In this document: positions 52,318 to 63,929 of the stretch, in pieces
Layout: each line of letters opens with the position of its first letter
Position numbering within the stretch: the stretch's first letter is position 1
Assembly: GCA_030248195.1 (NCBI GenBank)
Contig: JASAND010013010.1
Location: forward strand, 36,525-100,524
Source: Trissonchulus latispiculum
Lineage: Eukaryota > Nematoda > Enoplea > Enoplida > Ironidae
Length of the DNA: 64,000 nucleotides
Direction: 5' to 3'
Notes under the pieces: generated by a model
Databases searched by the model: none
Told to the model about the DNA's origin: nothing
Seen by the model: the letters and a program-made list of their open reading frames with translations, nothing else
Program-made: the position numbers and the translations under genes

Positions 52318-52680
52318 TTTCATATATATATATATACTTGTCTGAAACTAAACGATTTGCCTAGGGGTAGGATAGGAGGTATAAATGAACAGCAAAACAG
52401 GATAGTAATGTCTGCAACGGTTCATAGCTATGTCTGCAACGTTTGTCCTAAGAAAATACGTCTGTCTAGGGCTGGGGGCCGTCCGCTCGGACGGCCCCGG
52501 GGGCCGGCCCCCAAACTAGTGGCCCAGCCCCCAAATTATCGGGGGCCGGCCCAGCCCCCTTTTTATTGAATCGAGGACAGCTCTACTTGTTCAAAATTGC
52601 TGTCAAATCTTACACATTCTTTGATCTAACACTAATTACGAAATGAGGCGACTTGAATGTTCGTAGCCTACATGAGTTGA
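51739..52680 (+). repeat. LRAT block, upstream flank, with (TA)n and GC patch
   Basis: 51,770-52,250 matches 27,370-27,835. A (TA)n-rich tract occupies 52,268-52,336. 52,468-52,565 is a GC-rich patch with GGGGGCCGGCCC words and near-palindromic GTCCGCTCGGACGGCC, reminiscent of the island at 0.3-0.7 kb. Confidence 0.75.
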
Positions 52681-52688
52681 CTTACATG

Positions 52689-52745
52689 TTCAGCTTTCAT
52701 TGGCTGAACAGATAATTCTAAGTTCGAATTTCTACACTATAAAAG
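52689..52745 (+). promoter_or_regulatory. Promoter of LRAT copy C
   Basis: The TATA box TATAAAAG at 52738-52745 lies 69 bp before the ATG at 52814. Upstream, CATTGGCTGAACAG contains an inverted CCAAT, and CAGATAATTCTAAGTT is shared with the other LRAT-type promoters. Motif and spacing conservation with copy A supports function. Confidence 0.6.
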
Positions 52746-52813
52746 AGGCTTTTGAATCAAGACATTTCATTATTGCAAGATATTTTGTGAGATAAGTTTG
52801 ATTTAAAGTTGTT

Positions 52814-53601
52814 ATGGCTAACCTATTGAAGAAGGTTTTTCAGCTTTGTCCTGTGCTTCACCGCAGTGGAAACTGTTGTAAACGCCGAGATTGAGGCCTA
52901 CTGCAGTTTCTTTCAGCAGCTTGTGTATGGGCACGCCCTCATGGCCTGCGCCCTAAGCAGGCAACTCAACCGCGAAGGTGCAAAGTAAGAATAAGGTGGA
53001 TAAGCGCAAGTGGTAGCTCCGTCAAAGATTGATTTGACGGAGCCAGACACCGGCAACCTAGTTAACCCTCTGACCCTGGTGTCCAGATGGTACACCAGGA
53101 TCCCTCGACCCGGATCCCTCAACACGGCCTGCTTCGTACTGGCGTCATCATTGCCATAGAGAAGGTATCCTCATGGATTGGGCTTCCCCTGTACTATCAC
53201 TACGGTGTCATTTTTCGTTCTCGTGAGGGCACATTATTGTTGGCGGAGTTATTCTCCAGCTACTGGATTGAGCTCCGCCCTTTGAGGATGTGGTTGGGAA
53301 GGAACGCTTCTTCATTGACGACCGATGCAGGGTAGAAGCTGGTCCAAGGCGCAGCCCAGGAGAACTCCTGTGTTTGCTGGCGCAAATTGTGGGGAAGGAA
53401 AGTGACTATGACTTAATGGACTTCAACTGTGAACATTTCGCATCTTGGCTGGTGTACAGGGGCGTGCTGAGCCGACAAGCCGCTACCTTTCCCACCACGG
53501 CAAATGCACTGAGCGTCTAGTGTCGGCGTTCTGGCAATCCAATCACTAAGGGATTGCTGTTAAATAAAATCAATGTGGTGGATCTGTCCTTGGTAGATTA
53601 G
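52814..53601 (+). pseudogene. LRAT-domain gene copy C, frameshifted
   Basis: The ATG at 52814 begins MANLLKKVF as in copy A, but one extra T in the signal-peptide codons shifts the frame. The segment CALSRQLNREGAK followed by GTAAGA may mark an exon end. The H-box reads LPLYYHYGVIF with the catalytic His present, and the C-box reads FNCEHFASWLVYRG with Cys present. Frame changes near 53,280 (TTTGAGGATG lacks one G relative to copy D) separate them. A TAG after NALSV ends the last frame early, while sequence through 53,599-53,601 still encodes the ancestral C-terminus NPITKGLLLNK...DLSLVD. So the catalytic residues remain but the frame is broken. Confidence 0.75.
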
Positions 53602-54345
53602 AGAAGTGAACGTTTCGGTGAAAACATTGTATTTTGTGTTTGTCTGTTTGTTTGTCAAACTATTTACATATTAAATATATATACAGTGAATTGTGTTTGA
53701 TGTTGTTGCTCAGTGTAGGAAGTCTGGGCAAGTAGAGTAGGGGGCCCAAGAATACTTCATTAACATTAAACAGTTTAAGAAAAATAGTAGTAATATCTTT
53801 ATAGTAAATGCACGCCTATTAAGGGCAGGCCCAGATTAACTATGCGATATCAGTGGGCTTTCAGAGGTAAAGTATAGGTGATTCTTCGATCCATTTGTCC
53901 CTCTGATTAGCTGACCTAATCTTGGTTTGGGTAATATGGAAGGATCATGACACAAAATCACGGCAGACATTCACAACCCTGACGTATTTCTTTTCGTTGT
54001 ATGTGATTTTACCTAGCACGTGTCTGAGTGCTCTAAAGCTAAAGCAAAAATATACCCTACCCTACCTATGTGCAATAACTTAACCCTACCTAAAGCATGC
54101 ACAATACAAACAGAAATGCCATGCAAGCACATGAATTTTTAAATCTTCTGCTGCCTCGTCGTCTTCTTTTTATTCTTCATCTTTTGGTTTGGATGATGGC
54201 AAGGAGGAACATTGTTGCACCGTCCCAAAGTGAAGACATCTAAAACAAAATTGTAAAAAATATCGAAGTTGTAGTAGCAAGTTTAATGTTATTTAACATT
54301 TGGAGCTAGCAGCTTGGCTGCATGCTATGCACAACTATGATGTCC
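53602..54345 (+). repeat. LRAT block, downstream flank
   Basis: Inverted match to 4,910-6,030 without the hAT MITE (empty site GTAGGGGG at 53,738-53,745), and direct match to 28,190-28,720. It ends abruptly at GATGTCCAAGCAA, where repeat D starts. Confidence 0.8.
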
Positions 54346-55800
54346 AAGCAAGTCATTCAAACAGAATAAGATTTCCGGTTTCGAATTCTTCTGTCAGACT
54401 CCACACACAAATTGCACACATGCTTAATTACACGGATTAGAATCAAAAATCTGGCAAACTAAAAATCCACACAGAAGTCATGTAATCCCTATCTTAAACC
54501 ATTGCACACATGCATTTATGGAAAAATGCATGTTTAACGAACAAAGTGTGTGCTGAAGCTCGACCTGAGCAAACTTAAATGACCTGCTGCGATGAGGCGC
54601 AGCAGAAAAAATCTGCAACAGCACTAATAAAAGGTAGTGAACTTAATTTAATTGTAGCTGTCTAATTGAACAGAGTAACAGAGTAGCAAAAGTTGCAAGA
54701 ACCAATGTGTTGCCCAGGTGTGACTTACACTAGAAATTTATTTTTAAACCGACACTTATAACAGCTATTGCAAAGGTGCGAGCATTAAAGATAAAGGAGA
54801 GAAATGCATATCTGGGGTTTCAAATGCATATCAATTTCGTAAAAAGCCTTCTCGAGTTCTCGAGTAGTCTGTTTTCAGTGATAACAACTTCCTCTGTATT
54901 GAAAATTATATGCAAATGTATCTACGGACAACTTTATGGTGATTTATTTAGTCAACTATGCAAATCATTGAAACAGGAAGCAAAATTTACAAATTAAGAT
55001 TTTCAAAGATTTCTCGCGTAAGCCTCAGGTTGGCAAAAATTTCTCTGGATGTTTTCTGAGTGCTACAATTTAATAAAAATAGTCATATATACAGTGTAAG
55101 GTTTAGATTCAATGAGTCTGCGAGAATACTTAAATAAATTTACTTTGGCCGACAAGTATTGCGAAAGTTTAGAAATTTTAGAACATATATAATTAGGGAG
55201 CGTTTGTTTTACTTATCTTGAAGAAATTTAATATTTCTGTGTTAGCGCTATGACGTTAGATATTCTAACAAGAAAGAAGACCCTGCACTAAACCACTTAG
55301 CAGATGTGTTTTGCACAAAAATGCCCCGTGACCCTTATTAGTCGCCCAGACTGCTGCGTTCTAGCTAAATTGGAAGCTTGCCAACGTTGGAAAAAGTAGG
55401 CAAAAATCAGTTTGCGCATATTAGCTAATTTCTCCAATTACAAAGATTACATTACAACTAAAAGGTGTCCTCAAGTATTTAATAGAAGTATCAAATAATA
55501 TAGTCAATGTCTCCAGAAAAAATTTCTTCAGGCTGCAAAAATCTGGAAAATTGAACTTTTTGTATTTTGTAAATTTTTTCGAAATCCAAAATTAGTTTCG
55601 CTGTATCCCTCCAGGACCCGATCCTATGTCCTGTACTCTTGGTATGTACTGCAGAATTGTGTACACTCTAAGTTGCCATCTCATCCACCAGTGTACTGAC
55701 CACGTGATTGACTATAACTGTAGTAAGAACAACAGGCTAGATAAGACTCTACAAAATCTCATGTTTTGAATCAGACTTGGTTCTTGATGGCAAGAGTACA
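54346..55800 (+). repeat. Repeats D and B
   Basis: 54,350-54,690 repeats 1,281-1,612; about 54,700-55,800 repeats parts of 2,196-4,430. The 73-codon frame at 54,776 is not conserved in the partner. Confidence 0.75.
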
Positions 55801-58800
55801 TAAAGGCAAGAGTTCATAATACATAAGAGTACGACAGCAGGCACACTCTATGTATTACAAGGCAGTTACATCCGATGCGCGCTATCGGCCTACCCCCCCC
55901 CATAAAATGTCAAAGCAATTCGCCCGCTATGTTTACACGCAACAGACGCACTTTGAACCAACTGACTAAAGTCTGACCAAAAAATGTAGGGAGCGAAATT
56001 GTTTTGTTAATACTGAATTACCAGTACATTTTTGCTGCAGCAATGTATACATTTTCTGAACCGCCATGGCATGAACTTTGTTTTGGTTGAAAAAATTTTT
56101 TAAAAAATTAAAATTCATCAAAACAAGCCGATTTTTTAAGTTTTGAAAGATCAGTAGTTGGGTGGAAAATCCACCGTTGGGTGGAAAATTAGGCCATGTC
56201 CCAGACGTTTTGAATCCCGAATATCAGCTCATTTCGTCAAAAATTGCGATAGTTATTCAATTTTTTCGATTTTCAAAATCCTTTGATCTTTGCCGCTTTT
56301 CCAAGTTTGACTGGCTATTACTCGCGACTCACTCAATGCAAAAAAATTTTAATTGGATTTTTAGGACCGCTTACGTGTAAGCTTTCATGTGATATATGGG
56401 GTTTTTCAAAATATGAAAATAGATTTTTTCGAAAAATACCGCTTTTTAACCCAAAATTTTGACAGTGCGAATCTTGCAAAAGTGGGTAAAAATAACATTA
56501 TCATAAAGTTTAATCTGAGCTAAATCCAACGACTTAAAGCTTTCGTAGCTACGGTTTAAATTGCCCCAGCAATGAATTTTTAAACAATTTCCTACTTCAG
56601 CTGATTTCTGACAAGTTGTGCTATAATTTATGCATTGGTTTGCACCAAATACTGTAAACTAGCCAAAAACCGGCTTTAATTTGCTTAACCGGTTGCTACC
56701 GCGACCCCTATGATAGTAGGAGTAAGCTCTACACTCTACAGCTTTCCACGAAGCGTGAGGAGTTTCAAATATAAAGTTTATTCCAAATAAGCAATGCAAT
56801 ACCGGTAAAGTGGTTTTCTGCACGGTCACAGCATGACGCCAATTTTCAATCTATGCTGTATTAAGGGGGTGGGTCCATTTTTGGGTCATTTTTTCGACTT
56901 TCTCCGGTCTCGCTGAATTTTACATATCTTATCGTCCAAGTTTTAACTAGTTTTTAAAATTAAAGCCACCTCCCACGGGAAAAAATTTCTAAAACTAACC
57001 TGAAACATGACTTTTAACGCATAAAAATTTAAAAATTCATACGATAGACTGTGCTATTGGCTATTTCTAGAGGGCGGCAAAAGTCTAAAAAATTTAGACA
57101 TATTTATGTGGAGGTAGACACTTCTAAAAATCGCAAAAATAGCAATGAATTCTCATATTATATCCGTCGAAGCTGACAATTTTTTGTTACCTACAAATGG
57201 GGGATAATGGTAAAGCTGAAGTCTCAACATAAAAGCCAGTATTACACTATTTTTACTTCCGTACTGCCCATCATTTCAAACTACAGACAATTCAGGCTAA
57301 AGTTTAACACTTACAGAAGGGTGGGATCTTAAAATTGGTGGCCCGATTGTTGGGAATCCATTGGTCGGGATTCGGAGAAGACTTCAACGGGGCATTCACA
57401 GTTTGAATGCCGTCTTGTAGATTAACTGGATGAAAGTGAGATAGACGAGCCGGCACCTTTGACGTAAAGCCCGAATATTCTAAGTTCGTCTACAATTTTC
57501 AAGTATATTTCAAACTATTTCAACAACGGTGCCCTCGCATAGTACCTAGTCATGTTAAAATTACAAGTCAAGTTTACAATACTTTTCAAGAAAAGTTTCT
57601 GTAATAACCAATGCGCAGCGTCACGACACGAGTCAAAGCAAATATCTTGGCGAGGTTGTGACTTATCGAGAAATAAGTCATCGCGAAATGCTGACTGAAT
57701 AACGGTCAGAGAGGGCCAGAATATTCGCTGCGATTCAGACTGGTAAACTAGTTGAGAAAGCTATTAATTTCAAGAACCACTCGTATCAAACTTACAAGCG
57801 TATTTAACTTATCTGAGAATATATAGAAGCTGTCAATTTTTTGTTACCGACAAATGGGGGATAATGGTAAAGCTGTAGTCTCAACATAAAAGCCAGTATT
57901 ACACTATTTTTACTTCCGTACTGCCCATCATTTCAAACTACAGACAATTCAGGCTAAAGTTTAACACTTACAGAAGGGTGGGATCCAACGATCCTTAAAA
58001 TTGGTAGCCCGATTGTTGAGAATCCATTGGTCGGGATTCGGAGAAGACTTCAACGGGGCATTCACAGTTTGAATGGCGTCTTGTAGATTAACTGGATGAA
58101 AGTGAGATAGACGAGCCGGCACCTTTGACGTAAAGCCCGAATATTCTAAGTTCGTCTACAATTTTCAAGTATATTTCAAGCTATTTCAACAACGGTGCCC
58201 TCGCATAGTACCTAGTCATGTTAAAATTACAAGTCAAGTTTACAATACTTTTCAAGAAAAGTTTCTGTAATAACCAATGCGCAGCGTCACGACACGAGTC
58301 AAAGCAAATATCTTGGCGAGGTTGTGACTTATCAAGAAATAAGTCATCGCGAAATGCTGACTGAATAACGGTCAGAGAGGGCCCGAATATTCGCTACGAT
58401 TCAGACTGGTAAACTAGTTGAGAAAGCTATTAATTTCAAGAACCACTCGTATCAAACTTACAAGCGTATTAAACTTACAAGAAATTTCTTCGGTAAGGTT
58501 TCACCAGCAATTAAATAATCCTGACCTCGTGATAAAACATTCAATTGCGTCAATAATTGGACATGCTAAAAGTAGTATTTCAAAACATTCGTCAACCACT
58601 GCACAACTTGTCAGAAATCAGCTGAAGTAGGAAGTTGTTTAAAAATTTGTTGCTTGGGCAATTTTAACCGTAGCTACGAAAGCTTTATGTCGTTGGATTC
58701 AGCTCAGATTAAACTTTATGATAATGTTATTTTTACCCACTTTTGCTAGATTCGCACTGTCAAAATTTTGGGTCAAAAAGTGGTATTTTTCGAAAAAATC

Positions 58801-59320
58801 GATTTTCAAATATCGAAAAACCACATATATCACATGAAATTTGAATTGAATTGAAACAATTGAATAGCTATCGCAATTTTTGACGAAATGAGCTGATAGT
58901 CGGGATTCAAAATGTCTGTGACGTGGCCTAATTTTCCACCGAACGGCTAGTTCCTGGCTGCTACTGATCTTTCAAAACTTAAAAAATCGGCTTGTTTTGA
59001 AGAATTTTAATTTTTTTAAAAATTTTTTTCAACCAAAACAAAGTTCATGCCATGGCGGTTCAGAAAATGTATACATTGCTGCAGCAAAAATGTACTGGTA
59101 ATTCTGTATAAACAAAACAATTTCGCTCCCTACATTTTTTGGTCAGACTTTAGTTGTGTTTTCGTTCTAAAGCGTGCAAGCATAGCGCGCGAATTCGCTT
59201 TGATAAGGGGGGTCTGATTTATGGGGAGGGGGGTAAGCCGTTAGCGTGCAGAGGATGTAGCGAGCTGATAATACATAGAACATGACGCTTGTCATACTCT
59301 TATGTATTATGTACTCTTGA
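55801..59320. mobile_element. 3.5-kb foldback element in AGTACATAA-type ends
   Basis: The outer ends AGAGTACATAAAGGCAAGAG and CTCTTATGTATTATGTACTC are inverted and resemble the MITE family. Inside lie long inverted arms, 55,965-56,626 and 58,597-59,155; the right arm lacks about 110 bp. The centre contains a direct duplication. No transposase or other long frame was found. Confidence 0.75.
57169..58470 (+). repeat. Direct duplication in the foldback centre
   Basis: Units 57,169-57,804 and 57,826-58,470 share GAAGCTG(A/T)CAATTTTTTGTT at the start and CTTACAAGCGTATT at the end, at high identity. One 10-bp insertion (CCAACGATCC region) lies in the second. Non-coding. Confidence 0.85.
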
Positions 59321-60430
59321 TAAAGGTAAGAGTATGACACTAAGCCTAGTCTCAGTTATTAGAGCAAAAACTATGCTCCGGTCGCTAACGGCTGACCCCC
59401 CCCCACAAATTGGACCCATCACTTCAAAGAACGTTGGCCGACAAGTATTGCGAAAGTTTAAAAATTCTAGAACATATATAATTACGGAGCGTTTGTGTTA
59501 CTTATCTTGAAGAAATTTAATAATTCTGTGTTAGCACTATGACGTTAGATATTCTAACAAGAAAGAAGACCCTGCACCAAGCCACTTAGCAAATTTGTTT
59601 TACACAAAAATACCCCGGGACCCTTTTTAGTTACCCCGATTGCTGCTTTCTAGCTAAAGTGGTAGCTTGCCAAAGTTGGGAAAGTAGGCAGAAATCAGTT
59701 TGCGTACGCATTTTAGCTAATTTCTCCAACTACGAAGAGCGATTTCATATCAACTAAAAAAGCGCCCCCAGGTATTTAATAAAGGTATCAAATAATGTAT
59801 TCAATGTCTCCGGAAAACAATTTAGAAAAAATCTAAAAATTGTACTTTTTGTATTTTGTAAATTTTTTCGAAATCCAAAATTAGTTTCGCTGCCCAGGAC
59901 TCCAATCCCCCCAGGACCCGATCTTATGTCGATGTATGACAACTACTCAGTTGGTTCAATGTGCGTCTGTTGCGAACTTCAGCATGTAAGCGTAACGGGC
60001 AAATTTGTTTGAAGTGATGGATCCAATTTGTGGGGGTCCCCCGTTAGAGAACAGAGATGCTTTTTGCTCTGATAACATGGAGTAACATTAGTGTCATCTA
60101 TCAGTACGCTTATAAATTATTCACTCTTGGTATGAATTGAAGAATTGTGTACACCCTTAGTTGTCATCTCATCCACCACTGTACTGATCACGAATTGACT
60201 ATAACTGTAGTAAGAACAACAGGCTAGATAAGACTCTACAAAATCACATGTTTTACCTCAGATTTGGTTCTTCATAGCAAGAGTACATAAAAGTAAGAGT
60301 ATTACACTAAGCCTAGTCTCAGTTATTAGAGCAAAAACTATGCTTTGTTCGCTAACGGCTGACCTCCCACAAATTGGACCCATCACTGCAAAGAAATTTC
60401 AGTGTGCGTCTAACATCTAACATTTGCCAT
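59321..60430 (+). repeat. Repeat B copy
   Basis: 59,321-59,690 matches 36,180-36,531 directly, and 59,650-60,300 matches 3,740-4,440. Contains the uninterrupted AAAGTGGTAGCTTGCCAAAG target. Confidence 0.8.
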
Positions 60431-60999
60431 AACCAAATTCAAAATCAAACGTATTTAGCTGACAATATCATGCAATATGTCAAGTCTTTTTTCCGTACGC
60501 CCCACTCCAGTTGGTTATAAACCGGTTAGGAGTAGTGTCAGCTCGGTAATAATTTTTCTAAATTTGACTGGGGAGTAGCAGACACCGAATAACTGTCCTT
60601 ACAATTACCCGAGGCGTTGAACAAGGCTGGAGATTTGTCCATCACCGGCTATGTGATGAACGCACCTCGGCATCTCCACCATATGGCGGCCGCCCCTTAA
60701 ATCTCGGTAAATTGTTGACAAGGGGGGGAACAAGCTAGAAATTTCTCCTGTAGGTACCAAACACGAGTCGGAAATAGGAAACTGGTCCTTCTGGACCACA
60801 AATGCGGGAAAATTTCGTGTTGCGGCTGACATAAATGCAGAAGGTACCTTCTCCCCTCTGCGTCAGCCTGGTGCGTGCGTTGAAGTCAAGTTGGTAATTA
60901 ATTATTTAAAAATAGAACAATAGAAGACCCGGGGGGCCTTTTCCATCCCACAAGCCTAGTGCTCATTCTATTTTATAATAAATTATAATATAATAGAAA
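60431..60999 (-). repeat. Spacer block G, direct copy
   Basis: Direct match to 11,800-12,300 (GGAGTAGCAGACACCGAATA, CACCATATGGCGGCCGCC). Lies next to CAA/hairpin unit 6. Confidence 0.75.
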
Positions 61000-61182
61000 T
61001 AAATAAGGGACATACTTTTGGTTTTGTGCTTACCGCTCGCCTGGTAACCCCTGGCGAGCGAGGGGGCCTCCTAGATCGGTGTTGTTGCTGTTGTTGCAGT
61101 TGCAGTTGTTGCAGTTGTTGCTGTTGTTGTTGCTGTTGTTGCTGCTGCTGTTGGTGTTGTTGTTGTTGTTGGTATGGCTGTT
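61000..61182 (-). repeat. CAA/CAG microsatellite-hairpin unit 6
   Basis: On the minus strand, the CAA/CAG run follows AACAGCCATACC at the end of LRAT copy D. The conserved hairpin and AT-rich tail follow. Confidence 0.8.
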
Positions 61183-61727
61183 CGGAGACTCAGTGCATTT
61201 GCCGTGGTGGGAAAGGTAGCGGCTTGTCGGCTCAGCACGCCCCTGTACACCAGCCAAGATGCGAAATGTTCACAGTTGAAGTCCATTAAGTCATAGTCAC
61301 TTTCCTTCCCCACAATTTGCGCCAGCAAACACAGGAGTTCTCCTGGGCTGCGCCTTGGACCAGCTTCTACCCTGCATCGGTCGTCAATGAAGAAGCGGTC
61401 CTTCCCAACCACATCCTCCAAGGGGTAGAGCTCTATCCGGTAGTTGGAGGATAACTCCGCCAAGAATAATGTGCCCTCATGAGAACGAACGATGACGCCG
61501 TAGTGATAGTACAGGGGAAGCCCAATCCACGAGGATACCCTCTCTATGGCAATGATGACGCCAGTACGGAGCAGGCCGTGCTGAGGTGTCCCGAGTCGAG
61601 GGATCCTGGTGTACCATCTGGACATTAGGGACAGGGGATTAACCAGATTGCTGGTGTCTGGCTCCGTCAAGTCAAATCTTCGACGAAGCTTCCATTTGCT
61701 CTTCTCAGCATTACTCTTACTTCGCAC
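61071..61727 (-). CDS. LRAT-domain protein, best-preserved frame (copy D)
   Basis: 218 open codons; the frame edge is GTG, so the first exon or start is missing. The domain is complete: basic N-terminal segment (KWKLRRRFDLTEPD), TGVIIAIERVSSWIG, H-box YYHYGVIV (His about residue 75), FFIDDRCRV, then C-box FNCEHFASWLVY (Cys about 152). His and Cys match the LRAT/PLAAT catalytic pair, so phospholipid or acyl-chain chemistry at a membrane is plausible. After NALSL the ancestral C-terminus is missing, and the frame runs into the CAA array read as Thr/Ala/Pro repeats. A different 5' piece (LVYRHALLAS) lies upstream at about 61,780-61,805. It may be an expressed partial gene or a pseudogene. Confidence 0.55.
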   Translation of the reverse strand: MRSKSNAEKSKWKLRRRFDLTEPDTSNLVNPLSLMSRWYTRIPRLGTPQHGLLRTGVIIAIERVSSWIGLPLYYHYGVIVRSHEGTLFLAELSSNYRIELYPLEDVVGKDRFFIDDRCRVEAGPRRSPGELLCLLAQIVGKESDYDLMDFNCEHFASWLVYRGVLSRQAATFPTTANALSLRTAIPTTTTTPTAAATTATTTATTATTATATTATTPI

Positions 61728-61904
61728 TTTGAGCCTGGATGTGCTAGACCAAGCTACCTGGTTTGAGCGCTGGCTAGCAGGGCGTGTCTATAAACTAGCT
61801 CTTCTAATACAATACTATAATAATCGATTTCTCCACTTGCAACCGTCTCCACAGTCGTTACACGCTAAACAAAAGCAGAAAAAAGCCTTTTCCATCCCAC
61901 AAGC

Positions 61905-62150
61905 ATAGTGCTCATTCTATTTTATAATAGATTATAATATAATAGAAATAAATAAGGGACATACTTTTGGGGTTGTGCTTACCGCTCGCCTGGTAACCCC
62001 TGGCAAGCGAGGGGGGCTCCTAGATCGGTGTTGTTGCTGTTGTTGCGGTTGCAGTTGTTGCAGTTGTTGCTGTTGTTGTTGCTGCTGTTGCTGCTAGTAC
62101 TGTTGGTCTTGTTGTTGTTATTGGTATGGCTGTTGTTGCAAGGGGAGGGG
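61905..62150 (-). repeat. CAA/CAG microsatellite-hairpin unit 7
   Basis: Same unit as at 61.0 kb, same orientation, so LRAT copy D is bracketed by direct repeats. The upstream side carries GGATGGCTGCAAAGTTTTGCA, as in the 12.5 and 19.95 kb copies. Confidence 0.8.
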
Positions 62151-62440
62151 GGAAGTTTGAAGGGGATGGTTGGAAATAACTCGAATATAGCAGGATGACT
62201 GCAAAACTTTGCAGCCATCCCCTTTCAAGCGTAAGATGCAATCTCCCTATGTCAGGTCTTCCGAGATTTAAAAGCCCCTTAGCGTTCTAACATCGAATTA
62301 TTTATTCAGCCAATGAAAGCTGAACATGTAAACCAAATCTTTTGTATGGTACGAACTTTCAAGTAGTATTTTTCGTACGGAGATCAAAGCTAGGGTAAAT
62401 TTTAAAGTCTCTAATTTTTATCACAAGAAGTAATGAGCTT
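62151..62440 (-). repeat. LRAT-type promoter module and flank
   Basis: On the minus strand, CAGCTTTCATTGGCTGAATA and ATTCGATGTTAGAACGC match the LRAT promoters, but the TATA segment is partly deleted (CTAAGGGGCTTTTAAATC). Matches 12,580-12,780 directly. Confidence 0.6.
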
Positions 62441-62910
62441 TCACACTATGCGAATCAGATCGCTTAAGGTGCTGGTATCCTTTCGTGCACCGCTTTTGTG
62501 ATTTTTCGAAACGCTATAGCTTTCGCAATTTTGGGAGTTGGAAAAAGCTTTATAACATCGTTATGCATGAGCTTACGAAGCAAGCAAAATTAGCAAAAAA
62601 GTAAAAATTTTCTGACATCCTGACATCAGACAGGCTGAATCTGGGCCAAAAATTTTTGAACATCGATTTATCAAAACTTGGAATCGGGCTAAAGTTCTTC
62701 ATGTGCCAAGATATAAAGGACACGGTGGCCGTGGGACATTTTTTGGATTTGGCACAACAGGTCTCAACTCAATACTCCGGAAAGTCCGGCAAATGTGCGA
62801 TAACACGAAATTTCTCAACTTTGTATTCAGTTTTCTCGCAATTGGAGATGTTTTAGCTCAAACCGAGAAAAATATCCCTCCGCAGTCGTAATGGAAATGC
62901 TGGTCCACTT
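62441..62910 (+). repeat. Dispersed repeat C, third copy
   Basis: Direct match to 49,270-49,720. Frames at 62,656-62,891 are not conserved between copies. Confidence 0.75.
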
Positions 62911-63929
62911 CGCAGGCCAAAAGTATATCATTTGTGCATTCTACAGCAAAACACCTCTACGCTGGCCACTCCAATCGCGTAGCCATTTAAAAATCCCATT
63001 TAAAACAGATTATTTTTGTATCTCTTTATCTGCTGTGTATATAATCACCAATCCAATAGAGCAAATACTGATACTACCGGCTCGGGGTACAGGACAGACC
63101 AATGTTATTGAATTATTAATCAACATAAAATAACATAAACTTGCTTGTTAGCATAAAGGTAAATGAATATCGCGAAAATATAAAACAGAGTGTGTATGTA
63201 GTGTAAACTCAAATTCTGGGGGGAAGTGTTTGTAGCCAACCCAACATAGCCTAGTTTAGTTGGCAGAATTTAAGTTTTCGATGTACTTGTTTCAACAAAG
63301 TTTCGTGTTTCAACAAAGTTACTGGTGTTGTTAGTTGTTAAAAGTATCGAAAGCTATTGTTCATTGTTTAAAGAAAAACAAAGAAAAATCGGACCATAGC
63401 TTTATTATCGACAAAGGACTTGATTGTCTTTAATAAATAACTTCCGTTTCGTCATGTAATTACAATGATTGGAGATCTTTTCTCTGTGACATCATTTTTA
63501 GATTCGTAAAGCCAAAGAACATAATATATTCGAATGGCTGAGTACTGGACGGATATATTTGGCAAGATGAGAGAAAGACAGATTGGAATAATTGTCACGG
63601 CCTTAAGTTCAATTGTTGAATTGAGATCACTGCTTAAATTCTATTGTTGAGAAAGTCGTGTTTTGGGCCAGTTGAGCAAATTCTGAGCTATGCTAGCTAG
63701 ATACACCACAGCTGGGCTTTCGACTGATGCTAAGTACAGAAATCAAGTTTAGTATACAGAACGTTTGAGGAGAATAAAAACAAGTATAAACATATCGTTA
63801 TTTGTTCTATCGTGAAAAATTATGAACGACCCATTTTACTGCAAAAGTAAGTATGCAAATCCTTGTTTAGCTTTTGCAGTGCTTTGCAAATTACTGCTAC
63901 ATTTCAACTAAGAGCCTTTTCAAGAAAGG
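62911..63929 (+). repeat. Dispersed block H, second copy
   Basis: Direct match to 12,880-12,920 and 13,560-14,600, with an internal unrelated stretch at about 63,432-63,700 replacing the 14,300-14,390 sequence. Confidence 0.75.

Noticed and set aside
61020..61080. Helitron 3' end (hairpin followed by CTAG)
   Set aside because: CTAG is followed by conserved ATCGG in all copies, so the sequence does not end there, and no TC 5' end or Rep/Hel gene was seen.
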